A stretch of DNA of 64,000 nt from Rhodobacterales bacterium (GTDB lineage Bacteria; Pseudomonadota; Alphaproteobacteria; Rhodobacterales; Rhodobacteraceae): positions 24,427-88,426 of the forward strand of contig JANYFE010000067.1 in the NCBI GenBank assembly GCA_025362795.1. Reading direction: 5' to 3'. The translations under genes and the position numbers were made by a program. The notes under the pieces are model-generated. The model was not told where the DNA came from, did no database searches, and was given only the letters and a program-made list of their open reading frames with translations. Each line of letters starts with the position of its first letter. Positions within the stretch are counted from its first letter, which is position 1. Shown one piece after another: positions 18,567 to 27,390 of this stretch.

Positions 18567-20144
18567 TTAACGGTGCAGGACCAATACCATGTCCAGCGGA
18601 TGGCCATCGCTGTCGGTGCCGGGGGGACAGGTAAAGGCTGCGCCGTCGGCTGTGGCGGGTGCCCAGACGGCGCTGCGTGGGTCGAACCACTGTGCGTTTG
18701 CCCCCGCAAACGCAATTTCCGCGGTGCCGCCGGCCGGATAATAGACCACAGCAACTTCACCGCTGACCGATTTCAGGGCAAGCGGTCGATACCCGGTGGC
18801 GAAACTGCCCCTGACCAGATCAGACGCGGGGCGCAGCGTTTCGAAGGGCACCGCTTCGGTCAGGAAATTCCGGATCACCGTGATATCGGCCGTGCCCGGC
18901 TGATCCCGGTCCAGCAGCATCCACGGACCCCAGGAGTTTTCCTGGCCGTTGATCATGCCCATTGCCTGGCTGATCCCGCGCCAGGCGGATCGTCTGGTGT
19001 GGTTGCGGTCGCAGAATTCGTGGTGCGGCAGCTTGTTCTCGAAGTCGGGATTGCGCTCGTAGCCCCATTCCGCAAACAGTCTGGCCCCCTGCCAACCGGC
19101 AAAGGCATGCTGGATCACCTCCTCGATCCCCGCTGCGAGCCAGGCATTGTCCTTGTCCCGCGTGCCCCAGTATTGAAAGTTGACGCTGTCGATCGCTTCT
19201 GGATCGGCGCGGAAGCGGTCGGCAAAGGGCGGGACCACCGGACCGTTATGACAGGTGACAAGGTGGCCATGGGGGGCGGTGTCCTTGATCCAGCGCGCCA
19301 CGCGGATCAGCCAGCGGTCGGCCGCCGGTTTCCAGTTCCAGTCGCCGTTGGGGTAATATTCGTATTCATTCAACGGCGTCCAGAAATACACGCAGTTGTA
19401 GGCATCATAGCGCGCAATCACATAGCGCATCCAAAGCTGTTCCCATTCGGGCGTGAACACCATGCGGTGGTTGAACGGAAATTCGAAGCCCCAGCCTTCC
19501 ATGATAAGTTCCAGCCCAAAGCCCATAGCCTCGATCCGCGCGATCGAGCCATCGACGGCCTTGAACCAGTTCAGATTGAACAGATCGAACCGGGGTGCGG
19601 TGGCCGAACCGCCCCAGGGCCACATTGGCCTTGTCTGCCAGTTGAAATCCCCGGCCGGCGGATGAAAGGCGCTGATGGTCAGCCGGGTGCGCAGCAGGTT
19701 GAAGCCCTGCGCCTTGCGCCGTTCCAGAAAGCCCGGAATGTCGCCGCCGCAGTATTCCATGCCGAACAGGTCATAGACCGTGTCGCCCACGGCCAGGAAC
19801 GGCGTGCCGTCCTCAAAGGAATAGCCCCAGCCGGTGTCCGGTGTGGCGCGCAATGTGCCGCGCGTGACATTCGCCGTTGCCTTGAAACGTCCGGACATAG
19901 CGAAGTCCGGGTTGTGGGGCCGTGAGGTGAGCTGGAAAGTCCAGTCCCCGACCTCGCCCGGATTGAAGCGAAGCCGCCAGATCCCGTCGCCATCATAGAA
20001 TGTCGGCATCGTGACCGTGCTTCCCGACGGACTGGTCAGGACGCAATCCACCTGAACGTCGGCAAACGGGCTGTAGTAAGCTTTGTGGCTTTCAAATACC
20101 CATTCACCCACGGTGCGAATGGGCAGGGAAGCGGGGCCAGTCAT
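18567..20144 (-). CDS. DUF5060/DUF4038 glycoside hydrolase-like protein (possible apiosidase-type enzyme)
   Basis: About 525 residues. Residues 1-95 form a DUF5060 beta-sandwich (VGEWVFESHKAYYSPFADV; GDGIWRLRFNPGEVGDWTF). A TIM-barrel resembling DUF4038 follows: PFLAVGDTVYDLFGMEYCGG, with a probable acid/base Glu in TPLNEYEYYPNGDW and a nucleophile Glu in LFAEWGYERNPDF. DUF4038 includes characterized GH140 apiosidases. It has no signal peptide, so it should cleave an imported glycoside inside the cell. The start at 20144 follows GGAG at eight bases; a TTG four codons earlier is less likely. It lies between the permease and ATPase genes of one ABC operon. Substrate is inferred, not shown. Confidence 0.7.
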   Translation of the reverse strand: MTGPASLPIRTVGEWVFESHKAYYSPFADVQVDCVLTSPSGSTVTMPTFYDGDGIWRLRFNPGEVGDWTFQLTSRPHNPDFAMSGRFKATANVTRGTLRATPDTGWGYSFEDGTPFLAVGDTVYDLFGMEYCGGDIPGFLERRKAQGFNLLRTRLTISAFHPPAGDFNWQTRPMWPWGGSATAPRFDLFNLNWFKAVDGSIARIEAMGFGLELIMEGWGFEFPFNHRMVFTPEWEQLWMRYVIARYDAYNCVYFWTPLNEYEYYPNGDWNWKPAADRWLIRVARWIKDTAPHGHLVTCHNGPVVPPFADRFRADPEAIDSVNFQYWGTRDKDNAWLAAGIEEVIQHAFAGWQGARLFAEWGYERNPDFENKLPHHEFCDRNHTRRSAWRGISQAMGMINGQENSWGPWMLLDRDQPGTADITVIRNFLTEAVPFETLRPASDLVRGSFATGYRPLALKSVSGEVAVVYYPAGGTAEIAFAGANAQWFDPRSAVWAPATADGAAFTCPPGTDSDGHPLDMVLVLHR

Positions 20145-20168
20145 GATAGTCTCCAATCGGTTGATGCG

Positions 20169-21014
20169 TCAGCCTTTGACAGCGCCGGCGGTCAGACCGG
20201 CGACGAAATAGCGTTGTAGAAACAGGAAGATGATCAGCACCGGGATGATCGAGATCAGAACCCCGGCCTTCAGCAGCGTGTATTGCGAAGAATGTTCGCC
20301 CTGAAACTGCAAAAGGCCCAAGGGCACGGTCCGCGAGTCCGAGGCACTGGTCAGGACAAGCGGCAGCAGGAATTCATTCCAGGTTGCCAGCGTATCAATG
20401 ATGAACAAGGCGGCCAGCGGCGGCACCGACAGGGGGATCATGATCTTGCGGAAGATGGTGATTTCGGACGCGCCGTCGACCCGGGCCGCTTCGACCAGTT
20501 CGGTCGGGATCTGCCGGAAAAATCCCCTCATCACCAGAATCTGCAAGGGCAGTCCGAAGGCGAGGTAAGGCGGCAAGAGCGCGAACAACGAGTTCGACAG
20601 GCCCAGCGCTTTCATCATCAACACCAAAGGTTGCAGCGCGACCTGCACCGGGACGGCCAGTCCGATCAGGAAGAACAGAAAGATCGCATGCCGCCCGCGA
20701 AACGACATCTTGGCCAGCGGATAGGCGGCCAGAGAAGCGAGGGCGATGCCAAGCGGCACTTTCATTGCGATGATGAACAGGCTGTTCTTGAAGTAGATGC
20801 CAAAGCCGCCCGTGCTCCAGGCCTTGACGAAATTGCTCCACAGGAACTTTTCCGGCCAAGTGAATACGCCATGCATCATCATGTCACCCTGCGAGCGCAG
20901 CGACGTCAGGATCACCGAGACAAAGGGCAGCAGCCAGACCACTGACAACAGGATCATGCAGCCCAAAACAAGCCAGGAGCCGGCGGTCATGCGCGGGCGC
21001 GGTGCGGTTTGCAT
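20169..21014 (-). CDS. carbohydrate ABC transporter permease (CUT1, MalG type)
   Basis: A 281-residue inner-membrane permease with six predicted helices and the EAA loop [20 protein letters not shown] (about residue 190), which docks on the ATPase. It opens [20 protein letters not shown]. The frame stays open far upstream, but that part overlaps the partner permease in another frame, so the ATG at 21014, two bases after the partner's stop, is chosen. It works with the adjacent permease, the binding protein at 22-23.3 kb and the UgpC-type ATPase. Confidence 0.9.
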   Translation of the reverse strand: MQTAPRPRMTAGSWLVLGCMILLSVVWLLPFVSVILTSLRSQGDMMMHGVFTWPEKFLWSNFVKAWSTGGFGIYFKNSLFIIAMKVPLGIALASLAAYPLAKMSFRGRHAIFLFFLIGLAVPVQVALQPLVLMMKALGLSNSLFALLPPYLAFGLPLQILVMRGFFRQIPTELVEAARVDGASEITIFRKIMIPLSVPPLAALFIIDTLATWNEFLLPLVLTSASDSRTVPLGLLQFQGEHSSQYTLLKAGVLISIIPVLIIFLFLQRYFVAGLTAGAVKG

Positions 21015-21016
21015 CG

Positions 21017-21943
21017 CTATTCCTTTGACATGTGGCGGATGTAGGGAATGGCGAGCACCAGGATGATCGAGGCGATCACCCAGGCAATCGCAGCGCCATA
21101 CCCTGCATGATAATACTGAAAGGTTTGAAAATACATCCAGGTGCCCAGCACCTGCGTCACCCGACCTGGCCCGCCATAGGTCATGGTGTAGATCAGATCG
21201 AACACCTTGAACCCGCCGATCACCGCCAGCGACAGTACGATCACATGGCTCTCGCGCAGACCCGGCAATGTGACATGGCGAAACCGCTGCACGGCATTTG
21301 CCCCGTCCACCCGCGCCGAATCGTAATAGTCGCCGTTGATGGCTTGCAGGCCCGCAAGATACAGGATCATGGGCAGCCCGACACTGCCCCAGACATAGGT
21401 GATGAACACCGACGGCATGGCCATGTCGAAGCTTGACAGCCACCCGCCGGCCAGATTTCCAAGCCCCACCCAGTGCAGGAACAGGTTTATGGCGCCGAAA
21501 TTGGGGTTGTACATCCAGCTCCAGATCAGGCCGACCGAGACGAGCGGCAGCACGGCTGGCGCATAGATGATGGTGCGGAACGCCAGCGTGCCCGGCATCC
21601 TGCGGTTGAGGATCAGCGCCATCAGCAGGCCAAGCGATGTCGGGATGGTCAGTGCGCCAAGGGTCCAAAGAACGTTGTTGTAAAGGGCGGTCTGCGCCAC
21701 ATCGTCATGGAACAGAAAGTCGGTGTAGTTCTTCAGGCCAACAAATGTGTAGTTCGCCGACAGCCCGTCCCAGTCCAGAAAGCTGGTCCAGAGCGAAACC
21801 AACATCGGATACACAAGGAATCCCAGATAGAAGATCATCGCCGGTGCAATGAAGAGATACGGCTGCAGTTTTGTCAGCCTGCGCTGACCCTTCGACCTGG
21901 TCCGGCGCGGAACCTGTCCGGATACCTGAATTCCCTGCATCAT
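21017..21943 (-). CDS. carbohydrate ABC transporter permease (CUT1, MalF/UgpA type)
   Basis: This 308-residue permease starts with two adjacent ATGs (21943 and 21940). It has a basic N-terminus, [20 protein letters not shown] as first helix, and the EAA-type loop [20 protein letters not shown]. It is the upstream permease of the importer that feeds the DUF5060/DUF4038 glycosidase. A hairpin lies in the gap between it and the binding-protein gene, as in other sugar importers where the binding protein is made in excess. Confidence 0.9.
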   Translation of the reverse strand: MMQGIQVSGQVPRRTRSKGQRRLTKLQPYLFIAPAMIFYLGFLVYPMLVSLWTSFLDWDGLSANYTFVGLKNYTDFLFHDDVAQTALYNNVLWTLGALTIPTSLGLLMALILNRRMPGTLAFRTIIYAPAVLPLVSVGLIWSWMYNPNFGAINLFLHWVGLGNLAGGWLSSFDMAMPSVFITYVWGSVGLPMILYLAGLQAINGDYYDSARVDGANAVQRFRHVTLPGLRESHVIVLSLAVIGGFKVFDLIYTMTYGGPGRVTQVLGTWMYFQTFQYYHAGYGAAIAWVIASIILVLAIPYIRHMSKE

Positions 21944-21972
21944 GTCCCTGTCAATGTCACTGGAAACGAACA

Positions 21973-22003
21973 GCTACCGCCCCCGAAGGTTGGAGGCGGC
22001 AGC
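21973..22003 (-). other. intercistronic stem-loop after the binding-protein gene
   Basis: GCT-A-CCGCC (21973-21981) pairs with GGCGG-C-AGC (21995-22003), eight pairs with one mismatch, in the gap between the binding-protein and permease genes. No T-run follows. It likely stabilizes the binding-protein message or dampens downstream expression. Confidence 0.45.
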
Positions 22004-22019
22004 GCGTTGTGGACGGCGC

Positions 22020-23264
22020 TCAACCTTGCTTGGCTTTCCAGGCTGCGGCCTGCTTTTGCATCAGCGCCGCACAATCGGCCGGCGTCAGCTTGCCGGCGAC
22101 GATGCCGTCCTGCACTTCGAAGAACGTGTCCATCAGCTCTTTTTCGAAGGCCTGATCGGTTGGCGGATAAGCCGGCCGGTCAGACTGGGTGATATCGACG
22201 ATCTGGCAGGTGATCGGCAGTTTGGCGCAATCGGGCGTGATGCCAATTGTGGCAGAGGCGCCAAAGGCATCGGGATGCGCCTTGATCGTTTCGGCGTTGG
22301 TAATGTAGTCCAGAAACTTCGCCGCAGCCGCCGGGTTCTTGGAACCAGCCGCGATCATCCACTGTTCCGGGAACGCGGAATAGCGGTCGGGCGCATGATC
22401 AGTCGGCGGCAAAAAGAAGCTGTAGACGCTGGGGTCAACACCGGCGTCGGTGATGGCCGGTTCAAACCACGGTCCTTCCAGGATCATTGCCGCCTTGCCC
22501 TGATAGATCGCAAAGCGGGCATCATCCGGCGAGACATTCAGGAAATCGGGCACCAGCCTGCCCTTGGCGATCCTGTCCGCCAGTTTCTGATAGCTGGCAA
22601 CCACACAGGGCTGGTCCCAGCTTTCGGTCAGGGCGTTCAGGCCGTCATGCACGTCCGGGCCGCAGCTTGTCTCGATGAACCAGTCGACAAGACGCATCAC
22701 ATGCCAGCCGAACTTGCCGCCGGTCGTGGCGCAGTGGATGCCAGCAGCCTGAAGCACCGTGCAGACGTTTTCCATCTCGGCATAGGTCGTCGGAACCGTC
22801 AGGCCATTGGCCTCGAAGATGTCCTTGCGGTAAAAAAGCCCCATGCCCTGACCATGGAAAGGCACGCCATAGGTTTTGCCGTCAACGCCCAGACGGTCGA
22901 TGATCCACTTCGGGAAACGCTCGCTCCAACTGTACTGCTTGTAAACGTCGTTCAGCGGCATCACCTGGCCGGCCTTGATGAACGGGCCGGCAACCGTGCC
23001 GCCCCACATGAAGAACGCATCCGCCGGATCGCCGCTGGCCATCGCGGTGCGCAGCATGTCGGGATACATGGCCGCGCCGCTGCCGGCGGTGTTTTCCATG
23101 GTGACGGTCATGCCCGGGTTGGCCGCCTGAAAGGCGTCAATCACGGTCTGAAATTTCGCGGCCCCGTCGCCATCGAAGATGCCAGCGAGTCGAATGTCCT
23201 GTGCAAGGGCCGGCGCCGCCACGAGCGCCCCCAGAACCGCCAGGTTGCGTAACATTGACTTCAT
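22020..23264 (-). CDS. carbohydrate ABC transporter substrate-binding protein (CUT1)
   Basis: A 414-residue periplasmic binding protein with a signal peptide (MKSMLRNLAVLGALVAAPAL, cleavage after ALA-Q). The mature part belongs to the large extracellular solute-binding family 1 (MalE-like), with FFMWGGTVAGPFIKAGQVMP and AGSKNPAAAAKFLDYI. It is the first gene of the minus-strand operon 23.3 to 16.4 kb: binding protein, two permeases, cytoplasmic glycosidase, ATPase, epimerase. The size of the family and the downstream glycosidase suggest an oligosaccharide or glycoside ligand. A candidate GntR operator lies 65 bp upstream. Confidence 0.92.
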   Translation of the reverse strand: MKSMLRNLAVLGALVAAPALAQDIRLAGIFDGDGAAKFQTVIDAFQAANPGMTVTMENTAGSGAAMYPDMLRTAMASGDPADAFFMWGGTVAGPFIKAGQVMPLNDVYKQYSWSERFPKWIIDRLGVDGKTYGVPFHGQGMGLFYRKDIFEANGLTVPTTYAEMENVCTVLQAAGIHCATTGGKFGWHVMRLVDWFIETSCGPDVHDGLNALTESWDQPCVVASYQKLADRIAKGRLVPDFLNVSPDDARFAIYQGKAAMILEGPWFEPAITDAGVDPSVYSFFLPPTDHAPDRYSAFPEQWMIAAGSKNPAAAAKFLDYITNAETIKAHPDAFGASATIGITPDCAKLPITCQIVDITQSDRPAYPPTDQAFEKELMDTFFEVQDGIVAGKLTPADCAALMQKQAAAWKAKQG

Positions 23265-23328
23265 TTGAATCCTCCCAGATCCGTTGGATTTTCAGGGCAG
23301 TCGCCCCACATCGCCCCTCTAGTGAGAT

Positions 23329-23357
23329 AGTCATTATACCAATATATCAATAATGAC
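23329..23357. promoter_or_regulatory. candidate GntR operator upstream of the glycoside ABC operon
   Basis: AGTCATTATACCAAT (23329-23343) differs by one base from a 15-mer found upstream of two other operons in this window. Here it lies inside a larger inverted repeat, GTCATTAT-N12-ATAATGAC (23330-23357), in an otherwise AT-rich promoter zone. The TTGGTAT half (reverse strand) resembles operators of FCD-type GntR regulators such as UxuR/ExuR. The rest of the gap 23265-23591 shows no gene. Confidence 0.6.
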
Positions 23358-23591
23358 AATATGATTATCCGCCCTCTGCACGGCAGTCCGACTGATTTAA
23401 TCTGTGCAAAAGGGATGTATCTGGTCTGGTTTAAGGCTGGCGGATGTGATGGCGGGCCATTGGCGCAACCAGCAGGGTCGGAATAGCACCGGGCAACTAA
23501 CCTTGGACGGCGCGAAACAAGGCCCACGCCGCCGCAACGACCGGTCCAGCAAACGCCTCGCCCCGGAATCCGGGACTGGCCGAAGATCGGG

Positions 23592-24560
23592 TCATGTGCG
23601 GCGCAACAGGTCCAGCGCCTGCGCGACGATGTTCTCGGCACTCAGCCCCAGGCTGGCGCGCAGGTCATGCGGCGGGCCGATGGGCGGAAAGCTGTCAGCA
23701 ATGCCGATCCGGCGGACCGGTCCATGCGGCACCTCGGCCAGCGCCTCCAGAACCGCGGCACCTAGCCCGCCGATCACCGAGTGTTCCTCGACCACGATCA
23801 TCGCGCGGGTCTGTCTTGCGGCGACTTCCAGCGCGGCCACATCAAGCGGCTTTACCGTATGCAGGTTCAGCACACGCGCGGCGACGCCCATGCTACGCAG
23901 CGCGTCTGAAGCCAGCACCGCTTCGACCACCATGGACCCATTGGCAACAAGGGTCAGGTCATCGCCTTCGCGCAGACGCACTGACCTGCCGATTTCAAAG
24001 GGCCGGCCGGGTGCATTGAACGTCCATTCCGCCCCCCGCCCCAACCGGATATAGATTGGCGCGGCCGCGGGGTGACGCATCGCCGCCCGCAGGCAGGCGT
24101 CAACTTCGACCGCATCCGAGGGCACCAGCACGATCATCCCAGGGATGGACCGCATGATCGCCACGTCTTCACAGCTTTGATGCGTCGGGCCGCCGACACC
24201 ATAGGACAGCCCGGCGCTCTGGCCCGCAAGGATCACCTTGACGCCGTTGTATGCAACGTCGAGCTTGGCCTGTTCCACGGCCCTGAGCGCGGTAAAAACT
24301 GCATATCCACTGATCAGCGGCAGTTTGCCCGACAGGGCAAGCCCGGCGGCCACGCCTGTCATGTTCTGCTCGGCGATGCCCAGATTGAACATCCGCCCCG
24401 GATACGCCGCCCCGAACCTGTCGATACCGGTGGCATACATCAGGTCTGCGGTCAGAACGACAAAATCATCCCGCTCGCCTGCCAGGTCCAGAATGGTTTC
24501 GCCAAACTGCTGGCGGATCGATTTGGTCGGCAGCGCGGCGCGGGCGTCGGCTAGGGTCAT
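23592..24560 (-). CDS. transketolase, C-terminal subunit (pair A)
   Basis: A 322-residue split-transketolase subunit carrying the pyrimidine-binding domain, where NLGIAEQNMTGVAAGLAL supplies the catalytic Glu that activates thiamine diphosphate, followed by the C-terminal transketolase domain (about 200-320). It must pair with an N-terminal subunit, here the gene overlapping it by ATGA at 24557-24560. Split transketolases transfer two-carbon ketol groups; one such pair, AptA/AptB, acts on apulose 4-phosphate in apiose catabolism. It is the last of four tandem transketolase genes. Confidence 0.88.
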   Translation of the reverse strand: MTLADARAALPTKSIRQQFGETILDLAGERDDFVVLTADLMYATGIDRFGAAYPGRMFNLGIAEQNMTGVAAGLALSGKLPLISGYAVFTALRAVEQAKLDVAYNGVKVILAGQSAGLSYGVGGPTHQSCEDVAIMRSIPGMIVLVPSDAVEVDACLRAAMRHPAAAPIYIRLGRGAEWTFNAPGRPFEIGRSVRLREGDDLTLVANGSMVVEAVLASDALRSMGVAARVLNLHTVKPLDVAALEVAARQTRAMIVVEEHSVIGGLGAAVLEALAEVPHGPVRRIGIADSFPPIGPPHDLRASLGLSAENIVAQALDLLRRT

Positions 24561-25402
24561 TGCAGTGCCCCGAGTTCCGCCATCGCCATCGCGTACTGGG
24601 TGTTCGAGATGGAATCCGAATGCCAGCTGCGGACATCTTCCATAAAGCTGACGCCCTTGCCCTTGACGGTATCGGCAATCACCATATGAGGCCGGTCATG
24701 TCCCATCAGGCGCCGCGGTGCCAGCACCTGCAACAAGGCGTTCAGATCATGTCCGTCAACCCGGCTGACCTCCCAGCCGAAAGACAGCCACTTGTCCACC
24801 AGAGACCCCATCGGCATCACATCGTCCGTCCGTCCGTCTACGCACAGCCCGTTGTTGTCGATAATGCCCACAAGGTTGCCAAGGCCGTATTTTGCGGCCG
24901 CCATTGCGGCTTCCCAGACCGAACCCTCGTTGATCTCACCGTCACCCATCAGCACATAGGTCATGTAGTCCTTGTGATCGAGCCGCGCGGCCAAAGCCAT
25001 CCCGACGCCGATGGAAAGCCCGTGGCCCAACGAGCCAAGCGAGGCGTCCACTCCGGCTTGATAGCGACGCGACGGATGTGTCATCAGCCGTGCGCCAACA
25101 TGGGTTTCATATTCCGCGATCCAGTCTTCGGGGATGAACCCGCGCCGGATCAATGCCGAATATAGCGTCGGCGCGGCGTGACCCTTGCTGAGAAGAAAGC
25201 GGTCCCGGTCGGGCCAGTCTGGATTGGTCGGGTCAATCCGCAACGTCGCGAAATACAGAACCGTCACGATGTCGGCGCAAGAATAGCAGCTGCCGAAATG
25301 GCCGTTACCAGCTGCTTTGAACATCCGCGCGGTGTCGATGCGGTTCTGTTGCGCCATGTCGGCCAGCGCGTTGCCCGACAAGGGCTGAAACGTCAAAGCC
25401 AT
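24557..25402 (-). CDS. transketolase, N-terminal subunit (pair A)
   Basis: The 281-residue thiamine-diphosphate-binding half of a split transketolase. The cofactor motif is GDGEINEGSVWEAAMAAAKY leading to IIDNNGL (GDG...NN), and FLLSKGHAAPTLYSAL is the conserved early active-site region. Its start overlaps the stop of the preceding C-subunit gene by 10 nt and its own stop overlaps the next gene's start by 4 nt. Together with 23592-24560 it forms one complete enzyme; the next two genes form a second, distinct one. Confidence 0.9.
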   Translation of the reverse strand: MALTFQPLSGNALADMAQQNRIDTARMFKAAGNGHFGSCYSCADIVTVLYFATLRIDPTNPDWPDRDRFLLSKGHAAPTLYSALIRRGFIPEDWIAEYETHVGARLMTHPSRRYQAGVDASLGSLGHGLSIGVGMALAARLDHKDYMTYVLMGDGEINEGSVWEAAMAAAKYGLGNLVGIIDNNGLCVDGRTDDVMPMGSLVDKWLSFGWEVSRVDGHDLNALLQVLAPRRLMGHDRPHMVIADTVKGKGVSFMEDVRSWHSDSISNTQYAMAMAELGALQ

Positions 25403-26370
25403 GCCTTGACCCTTTCCACGATAGTTTTTGTAGAAATGCCATAGCGGTCATGCAGGGTCGGCAACGCACCGGCGTCCAGAAATGCATCAGGCAGTGCGAT
25501 CTGCCGCATCGGCGCTGCGCCGCCATGCAGAGCGGCCTGCGCCAGCACCGCCTCGCCAAACCCGCCCGGCGTGGTGTGGTTCTCGGCCACGATGATCAGA
25601 CGTCCGGGGCGCTGCAACGCCGCGGTGATCGCCGCCAGGTCCAGCGGTTTCACCGTCGGCATATGCAGAACCCCGGCGTCGATCCGGTCACCGGACAGCG
25701 CGGTTGCAGCCTCAAGCACCCGCATGGTCAGGATGCCGGTCGAAATGAACAGCACATCCGCGCCGTCGCGCAACAGCCGCGCCTTGCCGATCTCGAACCG
25801 CCCGGCGAAGTCATCCAGCACGCGCGGCACATGACCGCGCAACAGCCGCATGTAAACCGGCCCCACGTGGTTCGCGGCAGCTTCCGTGGCCTGTTCGACG
25901 TCGACGGCATCGCAGGGGTCGATCACGACAAGACCGGGAATTGCGCGGAAGATGGCAAGATCATCGGTGCCCTGGTGGCTGGGCCCATAGCCGGTGGTCA
26001 GGCCGGGCAAAGCACAGGCGATCTTGACGTTCAGCCGGTCTTCAGCAATCGCCATATAGATGAAATCATAGGCCCGGCGGGCCGCAAACACCGCATAGGT
26101 CGTCACAAAGGGCGTGAAGCCCTCGCGCGCCATTCCCGCAGCGGATGCCATCAGCAGCTGTTCTGCCATGCCCATCTGGTAGAATCGGTCCGGATGCGAC
26201 TCTGCGAAAATATGCAGGTCGGTGTATTTGCCAAGATCGGCGGTCATGCCCACGATATCGCTGCGGGTCTCGGCCAATCGGGCCAGCGTGTGGCCAAAGG
26301 GCGCGGTCGTCACCTTCTGCCCATCGGCGGCAAGCGAGGCGATCATCGCACTGGTTCTGAGCCTGGTCAT
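25393..26370 (-). CDS. transketolase, C-terminal subunit (pair B)
   Basis: About 325 residues from the ATG at 26370, which overlaps the stop of the preceding N-subunit (ATGA). The reading frame stays open 41 codons further up but only within that gene. The subunit has the Glu-containing motif YQMGMAEQLLMASAAGMA and the conserved TGYGPSHQGTDDLAIFRAIP. It is a diverged paralogue of the C-subunit in pair A, so the two enzymes probably have different donors or acceptors. Confidence 0.88.
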   Translation of the reverse strand: MTRLRTSAMIASLAADGQKVTTAPFGHTLARLAETRSDIVGMTADLGKYTDLHIFAESHPDRFYQMGMAEQLLMASAAGMAREGFTPFVTTYAVFAARRAYDFIYMAIAEDRLNVKIACALPGLTTGYGPSHQGTDDLAIFRAIPGLVVIDPCDAVDVEQATEAAANHVGPVYMRLLRGHVPRVLDDFAGRFEIGKARLLRDGADVLFISTGILTMRVLEAATALSGDRIDAGVLHMPTVKPLDLAAITAALQRPGRLIIVAENHTTPGGFGEAVLAQAALHGGAAPMRQIALPDAFLDAGALPTLHDRYGISTKTIVERVKAWL

Positions 26371-27224
26371 TCGGCGGCCCCCGCGTGCAGATCCGCAATC
26401 GCCTTGGCCCATTCCTCGGGTTCGATCCGGATGAAATGGGTCTTGTCGCGGGCTTCGAGGAAAGGCACGCCCTTGCCCATCAACGTGTCGCACAGGATGA
26501 TGCGGGGCATGGCATCCGGAAGTGCGCGGGCGGCGTCAAACGCAGACAGGACGGCGTCCATATCGTTGCCATCGACCCGCGCTACCCACCAGCCAAACGC
26601 CCGCCACTTGTCGGAAAGCGGTTCGAATCCCAGGGTGGTCGACGAAGGCCCATCGGCTTGCTGGTTGTTCACATCGACAATCGCGATCAGATTGCCAAGC
26701 TTCCAGTGACTGGCCGACATGGCCGCTTCCCAGGTTGCGCCCTCGTTCAATTCGCCATCTGACAGCAGCACATAGACGAAACTGTTCGACGCCTTGCGCT
26801 TCAGCCCAAGACACATGCCGATCGCGATGGGCAAGCCGTGCCCCAGCGAGCCGCCGGTAATTTCCATGCCGGGCGTGTAATGCGCCATGCCCGACATCGG
26901 CAGGCGGCTATCATCGGCACCATAGGTTTCAATTTCGGATTGCGGCAGAACCCCCGCTTCGATCAGCGCGGCATAGAGCGCGATGGCGTAATGCCCGATC
27001 GACAACAGAAATCGGTCCCGGCCGTCCCATGAAGGATCGGCGGGCCGGTACACCAGCGCCGCAAAATAGGCGACCGCCAGCACATCCGCGACACCCAGCG
27101 CCTGTCCGACATATCCCTGACCCTGAACGGCTGCCATTTTCAGGGCGAAATCCCGAATCCGTGTGGCCCGGATGCGCAACTCGGCAAGCTGTGCGGGCCG
27201 GTTGGAAAGGTGTTCGCTCCGCAA
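26367..27224 (-). CDS. transketolase, N-terminal subunit (pair B)
   Basis: The thiamine-diphosphate half of the second split transketolase: SDGELNEGATWEAAMSASHW to IVDVNNQQADG, and VQGQGYVGQALGVADVLAVA. I place the start at a TTG (27224), giving 285 residues like its paralogue (281) and leaving a 166-bp promoter gap. An ATG at 27323 would add 33 residues without family resemblance and put the shared operator motif inside the gene. It is the first gene of the four-gene transketolase operon, divergent from the GntR regulator. Confidence 0.82.
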   Translation of the reverse strand: MRSEHLSNRPAQLAELRIRATRIRDFALKMAAVQGQGYVGQALGVADVLAVAYFAALVYRPADPSWDGRDRFLLSIGHYAIALYAALIEAGVLPQSEIETYGADDSRLPMSGMAHYTPGMEITGGSLGHGLPIAIGMCLGLKRKASNSFVYVLLSDGELNEGATWEAAMSASHWKLGNLIAIVDVNNQQADGPSSTTLGFEPLSDKWRAFGWWVARVDGNDMDAVLSAFDAARALPDAMPRIILCDTLMGKGVPFLEARDKTHFIRIEPEEWAKAIADLHAGAAE

Positions 27225-27390
27225 TGATTGGCCCTGCCCTGCACTAAGTCTTGACAACCTGCACTGGCCAAGCCCAAAAAAGCAGACTTGAGTGGAGTGC
27301 TGACAAATTGATACAGTCATCATACCAATCAGTCAACACCTATTGACCTGTCCTTCTCCCGCCGTCCTGCGCAACTTTGGGGTACCCTGT
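27225..27390. promoter_or_regulatory. divergent promoter region with GntR operator
   Basis: The 15-mer AGTCATCATACCAAT at 27315-27329 is identical to the one at 38700-38714 and one base different from that at 23329-23343. It lies between the regulator gene and the transketolase operon, so binding could control both and autoregulate the regulator. An AT-rich TTGATACAGTCAT surrounds it. Confidence 0.6.

Noticed and set aside
23562..23574. Small hairpin CCCGG-AAT-CCGGG after the transketolase operon
   Set aside because: Five base pairs with a three-base loop and no T-run; below what I would call a terminator.
26367..27323. Longer start for the first transketolase gene at ATG 27323
   Set aside because: The added 33 residues do not resemble the family, and the start lies inside the motif shared with two other operon promoters.
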